Shown one piece after another: positions 42,825 to 51,800 of a stretch of 64,000 bases of DNA. The DNA comes from JBGPLJ01 sp035644395 (GTDB lineage: Bacteria; Pseudomonadota; Gammaproteobacteria; Steroidobacterales; Steroidobacteraceae). Numbering within the stretch: the stretch's first letter is position 1; the number at the start of each line of letters is the position of its first letter. Below the pieces are notes generated by a model. The model was given only the letters and a program-made list of their open reading frames with translations. It was not told where the DNA came from and did not search any database. The position numbers and the translations under genes were made by a program. The stretch covers positions 30,965 through 94,964 of the forward strand of contig DASQOR010000053.1 in assembly GCA_035644395.1 (NCBI GenBank). The letters are read 5' to 3'.

Positions 42825-43864
42825 GAGAGGCTGCGCTCGATCACGAGCCCATGACCCGGGCGGTCTCCCGCGATAGCCCACCCGCTTTCGATTCGGACAT
42901 CCGACTTGAAACCTGCGGCGCGCGGCTCGATGTCGAGCACTTCGAGACTCATGCAATTCGGCATCACGGCGCCGAGATGCGCATTCACATGGCCAGGTGA
43001 GGCGCTGAGCGCCACGGGGAGCTCGAAACCGAAAGCGGTGTCCGCGAGCTGCAGTGCCCCGGTGATTCCGGCGTTGGCGACGCCCACTTGCACGATGTCG
43101 AGCGCGTGATGATGAAAGTGCGGCAAGAAGGCGGGTGGCGCACCGAGCGACCCACCGGCGCAGACGGCGGCGCGGATCGCGTTCGAGACGCGCTTGAGGC
43201 CGAGAAAATCCGTGCCTCGCGTCGGCGTCCCGACCCAGGTCAGATCGAAACGCTCCTCCATTTCGCGCACGCGACGAATCGCTTCCTTCGGCTCCCAGCT
43301 GCCCTGGGCGTCAATCATCAGTCCCGGTTCGGGTGTCAGGCTCGCGAGCGTCTTGCGCATGAGCTCGAGGCGCCGCAGATTGCTTTCAGAATCCACCCCG
43401 ACAACGAGGCTCGCACTTCGAATACCGAAGGTCTGCACCATGGAGCCGCACCAGCGTTCGAGCTCATCGTCGCTTGCGCCAACCCTTGCCGCACTCGCGT
43501 TCACGTTGATGCGCGGTCGGGTGCCGCCCAGCGCTTTCCACAGCGGTTCGCCATTGGCCTTGGCTTTGAGATCCCAGAGTGCAACGTCGAGCAGTGCCAT
43601 CGCACGGTCGCACAATGCGTCGTCCCCATCCTGCCGGGACGCGCGAAACATGCGCTCCCACAATCCGGTGACGCCGCGCGGATCCTCGTCAACGAGCAGG
43701 GAATCGGTGATGGCCGAAAGCTGCACGCGCACATCGCTTGAACCGATCGCGAATCCGGTGAGTGCCGCGTCCGTCGCCACTTCGACGACACAGATTCCGC
43801 GGGCAAGGCTGCGATTCGCTGTCGCGTCGGGAACCCAGGTCGCTTGGACGCCCGTGATCTTCAA
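42821..43864 (-). CDS. Enolase-superfamily paralogue lacking catalytic residues (pseudoenzyme)
   Basis: A 347-residue paralogue of the gene it overlaps. TTG 43864, preceded by AGAGGGGG, gives the homologous start LKITGVQATWV; a GTG at 43897 is further upstream. The fold is intact (MALLDVALWDLKAKANGEPL is preserved) but the active site is not. The Lys motif is SASLVVG, so both lysines are lost. WVEEP has become WVGTP and the third ligand region is CAGGSLGA, so two of three metal Glu are gone; only Asp in LMIDAQGSW remains. The frame is full-length with no stop, so selection has kept it. A structural or regulatory partner of the intact paralogue is possible. Confidence 0.85.
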   Translation of the reverse strand: MKITGVQATWVPDATANRSLARGICVVEVATDAALTGFAIGSSDVRVQLSAITDSLLVDEDPRGVTGLWERMFRASRQDGDDALCDRAMALLDVALWDLKAKANGEPLWKALGGTRPRINVNASAARVGASDDELERWCGSMVQTFGIRSASLVVGVDSESNLRRLELMRKTLASLTPEPGLMIDAQGSWEPKEAIRRVREMEERFDLTWVGTPTRGTDFLGLKRVSNAIRAAVCAGGSLGAPPAFLPHFHHHALDIVQVGVANAGITGALQLADTAFGFELPVALSASPGHVNAHLGAVMPNCMSLEVLDIEPRAAGFKSDVRIESGWAIAGDRPGHGLVIERSLS

Positions 43865-43930
43865 CTCGCCCCCTCTCTTATATATATGGACGCGCACTCA
43901 ACGCCGGGAGTCTTGCCCGACCTTCGCGAG

Positions 43931-44641
43931 CTACTTGCGCTTGCGGGACTTCGCCTTGGCGTCCGCCTGTTCATGCGCGATGTGGCGCTCGATCGTCTGC
44001 GCGACCATGGTCAGGTGCACACGCATGGCCGCGCCGGCAAGTTCGGCGTCCCGGGTGCGAATGGCATCGACAATGCGGCGATGCTCAGTGTAGGTATCCA
44101 TCGGACGGCCGCCTTCGGGCAGCGTATGGAAGCGCGGCCGATCAAGGATGGCGCGCGTGCGATCGAGCAGCCGCTCCGCAGCCGGAGATTTCACGGCGCT
44201 CATGATGATCACGTGGAATGCCTCATCGAGATCGTCGAGCCGGGCATTGTCATTGCGCTTCACGGCGTTCGCCTGGTCGATCAGGTTTGCGTCGAGCCTT
44301 GCGAGCAGGTCGTCCGTTGCAAGTGCGGTCACTCGCCGAACCACTTCCACTTCGAGCCCCGTGCGGATGAGGAGGCTCTCGCGCAATTCCTCGAGCCGGA
44401 TCGGTGCGACGAAGCTGCCACTCTGCGGAAAGATGTCGACGAGTCCCTCGGCTGCAAGGCGTGCAATGGCATCGCTGACGGGCGCCCGCGACACCTTGTA
44501 TTCGTCTGCGATCTGATTCTTGTCGAGCTGCAATCCGGGCGGCAGTTCGAGTTCCCGGATACGGCGGCGCAGATCGCGGTAAACGCGGTCGGTCTTCGAT
44601 TTGTCGTCGCCGAGTTCGGCCTGTTTGCGCTTCTTGATCAT
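43931..44641 (-). CDS. GntR-family (FCD/FadR-type) transcriptional regulator
   Basis: A 236-residue GntR regulator. The winged helix spans about 18-85: VYRDLRRRIRELELPPGLQL, QIADEYKVSRAPVSDAIARL, GLVDIFPQSGSFVAPI. The all-helical FCD domain carries the metal/ligand residues Asp and His in DEAFHVIIMSAVKSP, then YTEHRRIVDAI and MRVHLTMVAQTIERH. FCD regulators bind small carboxylates or sugar acids. It lies between the TonB receptor and the enolase-superfamily pair, in a unit carrying three to four CTAACATGTTAG-type sites, and is the only DNA-binding regulator in the 35-64 kb island. Confidence 0.92.
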   Translation of the reverse strand: MIKKRKQAELGDDKSKTDRVYRDLRRRIRELELPPGLQLDKNQIADEYKVSRAPVSDAIARLAAEGLVDIFPQSGSFVAPIRLEELRESLLIRTGLEVEVVRRVTALATDDLLARLDANLIDQANAVKRNDNARLDDLDEAFHVIIMSAVKSPAAERLLDRTRAILDRPRFHTLPEGGRPMDTYTEHRRIVDAIRTRDAELAGAAMRVHLTMVAQTIERHIAHEQADAKAKSRKRK

Positions 44642-44723
44642 GACCGAATGGTACGCGGCGGCGGGCGCACCCCGCAATGCCGGGCCCTGGGGATCGGGCC
44701 CGGCTGCATGCCGGAGGATCGGC

Positions 44724-46895
44724 CTAGAAATTGATGCCGACCTTGATACCGTATTGGCGCGGTGCGCACGGGTACCAGATGTTGCCGAGATCCTGGATGC
44801 CTGCGACGTAGCGCTCGTCGGTGAGATTGGTGCCCGCGAGATCCGCATACCAGTTGCCCATCTCGAAGCGCAGACCCGCATTGAGCAACGTGCGCGCGTT
44901 GAGCCGCGTCGCCGGATTCACGATCAGGGAGCCGCTCTGCTCCGACTGGCTCGAGAGGTCGATGCGCGGCGTGATCTTCATGCCGCCGCCGGTCTGGAAC
45001 TCGTACGATGCGCCGATATTGAACGACACCTTCGGCGCGAACGGCGTTTCGCCGCCCGTAATCGTGATGACATTGTCGGGAGGCGGCAGGAACGGGCTGA
45101 TGACGTTCGGGAACGTGCCGAGCTTGCTGTCGAGGAGCGCGAGCGATGTGTCGATGCTGAACGCGCCGAACTTCGCCTGCAGCGCCGCTTCGAAGCCGTA
45201 GACCTCGCTCGTGCCTTCGGCGTTCTGCAGCTCGTTCTGTCCGGCGAGGTCCGCGTTCGCGAACTGCGCCTGATAGTTCGAGAAGGTCTGGTAATAGGCG
45301 CCGATCTGCGTGCGGACCCGCCCGCCCGACCAGGTGCCCTTCCAGCCTGCTTCGTAGTCCCAGATCTCTTCCGGCTTGAACTCATCGCCGCCGATGATGT
45401 TGAAGCCGCCGGTCACGTGTGCCTTGGAAATGAGGGCAAAGACGTTCTGATCCTGCGTGACTTTGTAGGTGACGGACACTTTGGCGTCGAAATCGCCTTC
45501 GCTCAGGTGCTGCTGGCCGACGAAGAACGGAATCGTCGGCGGCGTAAGACCGTCGCCGATCACGATGTCGGTGTCTTGCGCGAGGTCGTAATCGCTGTAA
45601 CGCAGGCCGACCTCGGTCTCCCAGCTTTCCGAGAGGTCGTACTTGAGGTCGACGAACCCCGCGATCTCGTCCTCGCGCTTCGTGTAGTCCTTGTCGAGGC
45701 CGAGGTACGGGTAAAGCGAACCCTGCACGAATCCGCCGAGATCGCCTGCCTCACCGGTCACGTTGAATCCAGCCTGGCGCCAATCGAGGATCACGCTGTC
45801 GGTCCGCTGCACAAACACGCCGACGACGTACGAGAAGGGCCCCGCGTTGTCGGGCGAGACCAGGTTGAACTCCTGCGAATACAGGGTGAAGGTGCCTTCG
45901 CTGTCGAAGATATTGACGCGCGGCTGGTTGCCGTTGCGGTCGAAGTTGTTGATGGTGTGCGTGCGCTGGTACCCCGTCACCGAGCTCAGGACGAGGCCGC
46001 CTTCGAAATCGTACTTGAAATTGTTGACCCCGCGCACCGACCGGTCGCGATACATGTAGTCGCAGTTCTGCACGAGATCGAAAAGCGGGTAGCCGTAGCT
46101 CGTCGTCAGGTTGCCGCCGAAATCGAGGTCACTCAAGTCGAGCCGGAAGTTTTCGTCGATCTTGTCGTTCGGTTTCCAGAGCGCGCCCATGCGCAAGCTG
46201 TTGAGGTTCGGCCGGCCGGGCCGGCCTGTGAAGGGCCCGCTCAGCGAATCGACCATCACGTCGTCGCGCTGCAGGTGCCGGAAGCCGAAACGCATGGCGA
46301 ACGTATCGCCCATCGGTACGTTGACGATGCCGGTGGCAGCGAGCTGGCTGAAATTGGCAACTTCGGCCTCGACATTGCCGCTCAGCTCATGGAGCTTCGG
46401 CGAAGCCGTGTTGATGAAGATGGCGCCACCCGCCGCGCTCTTGCCGACGAACGTGCCCTGCGGCCCCTTCAGGACTTCAATCGAACCGATGTCGAAATAC
46501 GGCTCGTTCTGGAAGTAGCCGGGAAACGTCGGCACACCGTCACGATAGAGAACGACGCCCGAAGGCAGCTCGATGTCAACGGCGCTGCGGCCAATGCCGC
46601 GAATATTGAGGACGTTCGCCGATCCGTAGTCGGCCATCGTGAGCGACGGCGCTGCGTACTGCAGTTGATAGATGCCGTTGACGCCTTTCGCCTCGAGCAT
46701 CTCGCCCGTGAGCACGGTCGCGGCGATCGGCACATCCTGCAGATCCTGCACGCGTCGCTGCGCAGTCACGGTCACTTCTTCCAGCACATCAGAGGCCGGC
46801 TTGTCCTGCGCGAGGGAGGTGCTGCCGATGATCAGTGGACTCGCCACCGCAGCGAGGGCCCAGCCGGAGCCTCGCGCCGAAGAGAACTGTCGCAT
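44724..46895 (-). CDS. TonB-dependent outer-membrane receptor of the catabolic island
   Basis: A 723-residue receptor with a signal peptide (WALAAVASPLIIGSTSLA), TonB box DVLEEVTVTAQRR, plug motifs DVPIAATVLTGEMLEAKG, VLNIRGIGRSAVDIEL and GPQGTFVGKSAAGGAIFI, and a barrel ending in YGIKVGINF. It resembles the shorter, FecA/CirA-like receptors that sphingomonad-type degraders use for aromatic and other xenobiotic substrates. It is first in a unit followed by the GntR gene (82 nt) and the enolase pair. Several operator copies lie upstream (46942-47156). Confidence 0.93.
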   Translation of the reverse strand: MRQFSSARGSGWALAAVASPLIIGSTSLAQDKPASDVLEEVTVTAQRRVQDLQDVPIAATVLTGEMLEAKGVNGIYQLQYAAPSLTMADYGSANVLNIRGIGRSAVDIELPSGVVLYRDGVPTFPGYFQNEPYFDIGSIEVLKGPQGTFVGKSAAGGAIFINTASPKLHELSGNVEAEVANFSQLAATGIVNVPMGDTFAMRFGFRHLQRDDVMVDSLSGPFTGRPGRPNLNSLRMGALWKPNDKIDENFRLDLSDLDFGGNLTTSYGYPLFDLVQNCDYMYRDRSVRGVNNFKYDFEGGLVLSSVTGYQRTHTINNFDRNGNQPRVNIFDSEGTFTLYSQEFNLVSPDNAGPFSYVVGVFVQRTDSVILDWRQAGFNVTGEAGDLGGFVQGSLYPYLGLDKDYTKREDEIAGFVDLKYDLSESWETEVGLRYSDYDLAQDTDIVIGDGLTPPTIPFFVGQQHLSEGDFDAKVSVTYKVTQDQNVFALISKAHVTGGFNIIGGDEFKPEEIWDYEAGWKGTWSGGRVRTQIGAYYQTFSNYQAQFANADLAGQNELQNAEGTSEVYGFEAALQAKFGAFSIDTSLALLDSKLGTFPNVISPFLPPPDNVITITGGETPFAPKVSFNIGASYEFQTGGGMKITPRIDLSSQSEQSGSLIVNPATRLNARTLLNAGLRFEMGNWYADLAGTNLTDERYVAGIQDLGNIWYPCAPRQYGIKVGINF

Positions 46896-46941
46896 TTTGC
46901 CCCCCGGAGTCCGTTGCTTAGGTTTTCAGTGCAGTAGCCTT

Positions 46942-46953
46942 CTAACATGTTAG
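46942..46953. promoter_or_regulatory. Perfect CTAACATGTTAG operator before the TonB receptor
   Basis: A perfect 12-bp palindrome 47 nt upstream of the receptor ATG (46895). It is identical to the site at 38972-38983. Confidence 0.75.
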
Positions 46954-47004
46954 CTCGCCGGGCTGCAAGCGGTCTCCGCTGCGACCTTGAGCCTGGGTCC
47001 TGTT

Positions 47005-47016
47005 CTGATATGTCAG
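47005..47016. promoter_or_regulatory. Operator-like copy CTGATATGTCAG
   Basis: A near-palindrome related to the consensus with A-to-G and C-to-T changes (one arm mismatch). It is the second of a series in the 282-nt region upstream of the TonB receptor; a weaker copy CTAACATTTGTG lies at 47091-47102. Confidence 0.5.
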
Positions 47017-47144
47017 CGCGGGTCGCCCGGCAAAGGGTCTGGCGCATTTAAAGCCTGTTTTCCAGATGCCTGTACATTGCTTTCGGCACGCTAACATTTG
47101 TGCCACAAACGGGGGATATTGCGCTGCCGGTCAATGACATGAGC

Positions 47145-47156
47145 CTGATATGTTAG
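47145..47156. promoter_or_regulatory. Operator-like copy CTGATATGTTAG
   Basis: The right half is consensus and the left half has two changes. It lies 22 nt beyond the 3' end of the aldo/keto reductase gene and about 250 nt upstream of the TonB receptor start, so an auxiliary looping site is possible. Confidence 0.5.
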
Positions 47157-47177
47157 GCTGTCAGATAAATACCACCT

Positions 47178-48212
47178 CTAGGCGGGCACAGGCGCGTCCG
47201 GGTGCAACAGCCCCTGCCCCTTCAGATCCTTCCAGAATGCGGGGGCAATCGATACGTCGAGCATGGCGAAGTTCTGCTCGTGCTCGGCAACGGATTGCGA
47301 CCCGGGGATCACGCTTACGATCAAGGGATTCGCCAGCACGAATTGCAGGGCTGCAGCCGGCATCGGCACCTGGTGCCGGCGGCAGACGGCATCGAGCTTG
47401 CGCACGCGCTCGACGATTTCGGGCGGAATGGTCGAATAGTTGTAGGTGGGCTTGCCGGCGAGAATCCCGGAGTTATAGGGACCTCCGATGACAATGCCGA
47501 CTCCGCGCCTGGCGCATTGGGGAAGCAAGGTGTCGAGCGGCGCTTGTTCGAGAAGCGTGTAGCGGCCGGCAAGGAGAAACAGGTCCGGGTCGACGAGTTC
47601 CAGCAGGCGGGCACACGGCTCCCATTCGTTGACGCCGGCACCGATCGCCGCGACCGCGCCGCTCGAGCGCAATTCGTCGAGCGCGCGCCAGCCGCCTTTC
47701 GAAATGAGTTCCTGGATGCGCTCCTCGGAGGCTGCGCGGCTCCCGTGGCAGAAAGCATCGACGTCGTGCACCAGAAGAATGTCGAAGCGATCGATCCCGA
47801 GGCGCTTGCGGCTCTCTTCATACGAGCGCATCACCGCGTCATACGAATAGTCGTAGATGAATCGCACCTGCGGCGTGTTGACGAAGATGACGCCATTCAC
47901 CTCATTCTCGGCGCAGGGCTCGAGGAGTCTCCCGACTTTCGTCGACAGCGTGTAGTCGCTGCGTTGCTTGCCCTTAAGGAGTCGTCCGACCCTCATCTCC
48001 GAGAGCCCAAGACCGTAGAGCGGCGCGGTGTCGAAGTACCTGAGGCCACTCGACCAGGCGGCGGCCAGAATCGTATCGCTCTCCTCCTCGCTCAATGGCC
48101 GCAGATAATTGCCGAGCGGCGCGGACCCGAATCCGAGCGCGGTGAACTGGAGCTCGCGCCCCGCTCGCGTGACAAACTTGCGCGACTTCGTCGCCTGATG
48201 GCTTGCTGGCAT
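47178..48212 (-). CDS. Aldo/keto reductase (aldose 1-dehydrogenase-like)
   Basis: A 344-residue AKR-fold enzyme. ATG 48212 has GGGGGA at 6 nt. The tetrad is visible: Asp and Tyr in YFDTAPLYGLGLSE, Lys in LSTKVGRLLEP, His in ILLVHDVDAF. The C-terminal NADP site region is PLIVSVIPGSQSV. The sequence resembles D-threo-aldose/L-fucose 1-dehydrogenases and pyridoxal 4-dehydrogenase, which oxidise aldoses to lactones; this would feed the SMP-30 lactonase. It is a single-gene unit with its own operator at 48249-48260. Confidence 0.88.
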   Translation of the reverse strand: MPASHQATKSRKFVTRAGRELQFTALGFGSAPLGNYLRPLSEEESDTILAAAWSSGLRYFDTAPLYGLGLSEMRVGRLLKGKQRSDYTLSTKVGRLLEPCAENEVNGVIFVNTPQVRFIYDYSYDAVMRSYEESRKRLGIDRFDILLVHDVDAFCHGSRAASEERIQELISKGGWRALDELRSSGAVAAIGAGVNEWEPCARLLELVDPDLFLLAGRYTLLEQAPLDTLLPQCARRGVGIVIGGPYNSGILAGKPTYNYSTIPPEIVERVRKLDAVCRRHQVPMPAAALQFVLANPLIVSVIPGSQSVAEHEQNFAMLDVSIAPAFWKDLKGQGLLHPDAPVPA

Positions 48213-48248
48213 GAGAGTCCCCCGGTGCGGTCGTGGCCGCATGCTATC

Positions 48249-48260
48249 GTGACATGTTAG
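48249..48260. promoter_or_regulatory. Operator copy GTGACATGTTAG before the aldo/keto reductase
   Basis: The same 12-mer as at 38758 and 63137, 36 nt upstream of the aldo/keto reductase ATG (48212, minus strand). The adjoining -10/-35 are weaker than at the other sites. Confidence 0.7.
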
Positions 48261-48399
48261 TACAATCCACCACCCCGATTGGAGGACACGCAATCTTGGC
48301 GCCTCAGGCAGCGCCATGCGGGTGCAATGCTTGGGAATTGTAGTGCTGCCGCCAAAGTTCTGGATTGCCGACCCGTACCGGGCACACCGGCGAGCTGCG

Positions 48400-48429
48400 T
48401 TGATGAGCGTTCTTCTGACATGTTAGTCT
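48400..48429 (+). promoter_or_regulatory. Promoter with CTGACATGTTAG operator of the SnoaL-CoA ligase-Mo hydroxylase operon
   Basis: Operator CTGACATGTTAG at 48415-48426. TTGATG (48400-48405) and TAGTCT (48424-48429) with an 18-nt spacer face the gene at 48455, the same geometry as the aldolase promoter at 38957-38986. Confidence 0.75.
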
Positions 48430-48454
48430 TGCCATCCATTTTCAGGACAAAACC

Positions 48455-48916
48455 ATGCGCGACACCACCGCAGCCGGGCTCGAATCCACCATCCGAACCT
48501 ACTTCGACGGCTGCAATGAAGCCAACCGGGAAAAGATCATCGCGTGCATGGAGAGCGACGCGGTGCATTATTTCCCCGCGGGCGCTCCCCAGGGGACGTT
48601 TGTCGGTGCGAAGGCCATCGCTGAGGGCTGGCGCCGCGCCGTCGCCAACCTCGGTTCGATCTGGACGATCGATCGCGTCATCATCGACGCACCGCGGCTC
48701 GAAGCGGTCATTGAATGGACGCACTTCAAGCCAAAACAGGGCGTGTATCTGCGAGGCGATGAGTGGTACGTGTTCTCCGCGGCCGGACACATTCGCGAGA
48801 TACGCGCATACTACGCATGCCCGACTTCGCCCGACCCTGTCATGACACATGAGCTGGGGGACTTTCGCTATGCCGAGCTCGGCTACCCCCTCAAGCCCCC
48901 TGCCGTGAAACGCTGA
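48455..48916 (+). CDS. SnoaL-like/NTF2-fold protein
   Basis: A 153-residue alpha+beta barrel protein of the SnoaL/ketosteroid-isomerase type. It opens TTAAGLESTIRTYFDGCNEA; the pocket-lining residues would lie in CMESDAVHYFPAGAPQG and AVIEWTHFKPKQG. Relatives act as isomerases, cyclases or hydratases on small ring or polyketide substrates, and many are uncharacterised. It is the first gene of the long plus-strand operon and is 14 nt from the enolase-superfamily gene, so it probably acts on the same compound. Confidence 0.8.
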   Translation: MRDTTAAGLESTIRTYFDGCNEANREKIIACMESDAVHYFPAGAPQGTFVGAKAIAEGWRRAVANLGSIWTIDRVIIDAPRLEAVIEWTHFKPKQGVYLRGDEWYVFSAAGHIREIRAYYACPTSPDPVMTHELGDFRYAELGYPLKPPAVKR

Positions 48917-48930
48917 CCGGGCAACAGTCG

Positions 48931-50031
48931 ATGAAGATCGTCGGCAGCGAGAGCTTTCTGCTCCGGGTTCCCACGGGCGCGGAGATCGCCGACAGCATGC
49001 AGTCGGTTTCGGCCCTGGAGTTCGTTGGCATCACGGTATCCACGGACGCGGGCATCACGGGCACGGGTTACACGATCACGGTTGGCGCTGGCGGCAGCGT
49101 CATCAAGGAAGTGCTCGACTCACTCTTTCGCGAAGATCTCATCGGCTGCGACCCGCGCAATGTGCGTGAGATCTGGCAGAAGCTCTATTTCGGCAAGGCC
49201 CATTGGATCGGACGTGCGGGCGCCACGACCATGGCGCAGGCGGCCGTCGACATTGCCTTGTGGGACATCATGGCGAAGGCCGCGCAGCTGCCGCTCTGGC
49301 AACTCCTGGGCGGCGCGCGAGCCACTGCCGTACCTGTTTACAACACACATGCGGGTTGGCTCAACTATTCGATCGAGCAGCTGAAAGATGAAGCGCTGCG
49401 TCTCATCGATCATGGGTACAGCGCCCTCAAGATGAAAGTGGGCCTGCCCGACAGCAACGAAGATTTTCGACGCGTCAGCGCGGTACGGCGCGCGATCGGC
49501 GACGACAAGCTGTTGATGGTCGACGCGAATCAGCGATGGGATTCAGCGCAGGCCCGCGCCGCCGCCGAGCTTCTGCAAGGCCTGCGCCTGACCTGGATCG
49601 AGGAGCCGCTGCATCCGGACGACGTCCCAGCCCACCGCGCGCTCAAAGAGGAGACGACGATTCCGATTGCACTCGGTGAGCATCTCTACACGACGCATGC
49701 GTTCAGGGATTTTCTGGCGGCGCGGGCCGTCGACGTCGTGCAGGTCGATGTCTGCCGAGTGGGCGGCATCACGCCGTGGCTTGAAGTGGCGGCCCTCGCC
49801 AACACGAACGGCGTGCGCGTCAGCCCGCATTGCGGTGATCTCATGCAGGTGCATCAGCACCTCATCCGCGCGATTCCCAACAGCTGGTATCTCGAAGTGA
49901 TCCCATTGTGGGACGTCGGACCGTTCAGGAATCAGATCAGGATCGAACGAGGCTCGTGCCTCTTGCCCACCGAACCCGGCGCCTCATCGGAATTCACGCG
50001 GGCGGCGATGGAGAAATACCGTGCCGCCTGA
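48931..50031 (+). CDS. Mandelate racemase/enolase-superfamily dehydratase
   Basis: A 366-residue enolase-superfamily enzyme with a full active site: K167 and K169 (LKMKVGLPD), D198 and N200 (LMVDANQRW), E224 (TWIEEPLHP), E250 (ALGEHLYT) and H300 (SPHCGDLMQ). A Lys base plus a His opposite it is the arrangement of acid-sugar dehydratases and racemases. It is not a close copy of the enzyme at 41649-42824. It ends by overlapping the CoA-ligase start by 11 nt. Confidence 0.92.
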   Translation: MKIVGSESFLLRVPTGAEIADSMQSVSALEFVGITVSTDAGITGTGYTITVGAGGSVIKEVLDSLFREDLIGCDPRNVREIWQKLYFGKAHWIGRAGATTMAQAAVDIALWDIMAKAAQLPLWQLLGGARATAVPVYNTHAGWLNYSIEQLKDEALRLIDHGYSALKMKVGLPDSNEDFRRVSAVRRAIGDDKLLMVDANQRWDSAQARAAAELLQGLRLTWIEEPLHPDDVPAHRALKEETTIPIALGEHLYTTHAFRDFLAARAVDVVQVDVCRVGGITPWLEVAALANTNGVRVSPHCGDLMQVHQHLIRAIPNSWYLEVIPLWDVGPFRNQIRIERGSCLLPTEPGASSEFTRAAMEKYRAA

Positions 50032-51718
50032 AGCGTCGGATCCAGCGGCGACGAGTCACGTGCGCGGAGACACCAAAACGCCGCTGATCGAAGAAACGAT
50101 TGGAGCTGTGCTCGACAAGGCGATCGCGCGCTGGCCCGAGACGGAGGCGCTGGTCAGCGTCGAACAGGGAATTCGCTGGACCTATGCGGAGCTCGGCCGC
50201 CGTGTGGATCGACTCGCTGCAGGGCTCCTGGCGCTTGGCCTCGCACCCGGAGATCGAGTTGGCATCTGGGCGCCGAATTGCGTCGAATGGACACTCACTC
50301 AATTTGCGACGGCGCGCACCGGTCTGATCCAGGTCAACGTCAACCCGGCGTATCGACTTGCCGAACTCGAGTACACGCTCAACAAGGTTGGCATAAAGGC
50401 ATTGATCTCAGCCCAGGCATTCAAGACAAGCGACTACATCGGCATGGTCGAATCGCTGGCCCCGGAAATTGCGGCGAGCGTGCCCGGAGACCTCCGTGCT
50501 TCGCGCGTACCGGACTTGAGAATCGTCGCGAAGATCGGCGGCGCTCAACGCCCCGGATGGCTCGACTTTTCCGAAATCGTTGCCGACGATTTCGGACCCC
50601 TGCGCCGGGTCGCGCCGAGCCTTGATGCGCGCCAGGCAATCAACATCCAGTTCACGAGCGGCACCACCGGGCTTCCCAAGGGTGCGACACTCTGTCACCG
50701 CAATATCGTGAACAACGCCTATTTCGTCGGAACCAGCATGGGGCTCACCGCGGGCGATCGCCTGTGCGTCCCGGTTCCGCTCTATCACTGCTTCGGCATG
50801 GTCATGGCCAATCTTGCCTGCGTCGTGCACGGCGCAACCATGGTTTACGCCTCCGCAGGCTTTGACCCGCTCGCCGTGCTGAAGACCATCCAGGCGGAGC
50901 GCTGTACGGCACTGCACGGCGTGCCGACCATGTTCATCGCCGAGCTGCAGCATCCCGATTTCGAATCGTACGATCTGTCATCGCTGCGTGCCGGCATCAT
51001 GGCGGGTGCGCCGTGCCCGATCGAGGTGATGCGCCGCGTGATCGACCGCATGGGAATGCGCGACGTGACCATCGCCTATGGAATGACCGAAACGAGTCCG
51101 GTGAGCTTTCAAAGCTCCACGGGCGATTCCATCGAACGGCGCGTCACTACCGTCGGCCGCATTCAGCCGCACATGGAGGCCAAAGTCATCGATCCCGATG
51201 GCCGCACGCTCAATCGCGGGGCAGCGGGCGAGCTCTGCTCGCGCGGCTACGCTGTCATGCTGGGGTACTGGGGCGATCCTGTGCGCACGGCCGAAGCGAT
51301 CGACTCCGAAGGCTGGATGCACACGGGCGACCTTGGCGTGATCGACGCGGAGGGTTACTGCAACATCGTCGGGCGCAGCAAGGACATGATCATCCGTGGG
51401 GGCGAAAACATCTATCCGCGCGAAGTCGAGGAGTTTCTCTTCCGTCATCCGAAAATCGAAGACGTCGCCGTCGTCGGCATTCCCTGCGAACGCTTCGGCG
51501 AGCAGGTCTGCGCCTGGATTCGCATTCGGCGGGGCGAAACCGCGAGTGAAGAGGAGATTCTCGCGTTCTGCCGCGAACAGATCGCGCACTACAAGGTCCC
51601 GGCGCATATCTGCTTCGTCGATGCTTTTCCAATGACAGTCACAGGAAAAGTGCAGAAATACCTGATCCGCGAGACGATGATCGAGCGCCTGGCGCTCGTC
51701 GAACAACGCACCGCCTGA
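50021..51718 (+). CDS. AMP-dependent acyl-CoA synthetase
   Basis: A 565-residue adenylate-forming CoA ligase. Motifs: P-loop FTSGTTGLPKGATLCH, A5 AYGMTETSPVSF, A7 GWMHTGDLG, A8 GRSKDMIIRGGENIYPREVE and A10 MTVTGKVQKYLIRE with the catalytic Lys. GTG 50021 lies inside the end of the preceding gene. Medium-chain or aryl acids are typical substrates of this group. It activates a carboxylic acid and so marks a CoA-dependent branch of the island, with the CaiB and MaoC genes. Confidence 0.93.
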   Translation: MPPEASDPAATSHVRGDTKTPLIEETIGAVLDKAIARWPETEALVSVEQGIRWTYAELGRRVDRLAAGLLALGLAPGDRVGIWAPNCVEWTLTQFATARTGLIQVNVNPAYRLAELEYTLNKVGIKALISAQAFKTSDYIGMVESLAPEIAASVPGDLRASRVPDLRIVAKIGGAQRPGWLDFSEIVADDFGPLRRVAPSLDARQAINIQFTSGTTGLPKGATLCHRNIVNNAYFVGTSMGLTAGDRLCVPVPLYHCFGMVMANLACVVHGATMVYASAGFDPLAVLKTIQAERCTALHGVPTMFIAELQHPDFESYDLSSLRAGIMAGAPCPIEVMRRVIDRMGMRDVTIAYGMTETSPVSFQSSTGDSIERRVTTVGRIQPHMEAKVIDPDGRTLNRGAAGELCSRGYAVMLGYWGDPVRTAEAIDSEGWMHTGDLGVIDAEGYCNIVGRSKDMIIRGGENIYPREVEEFLFRHPKIEDVAVVGIPCERFGEQVCAWIRIRRGETASEEEILAFCREQIAHYKVPAHICFVDAFPMTVTGKVQKYLIRETMIERLALVEQRTA

Positions 51719-51800
51719 GAGCTTGGGTCCGCCGTCGTCCGTATTGGAATGTGCCGCCCGCGGAGTTACGCTGGGCGCGTTCCCAGGGGGGAAGTCAATC

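Noticed and set aside
42821..43864. Ordinary pseudogene call for the second enolase-superfamily gene
   Set aside because: The frame is full-length, has a good ribosome site and a coupled stop; loss is confined to catalytic positions, which suits a maintained pseudoenzyme better than decay.
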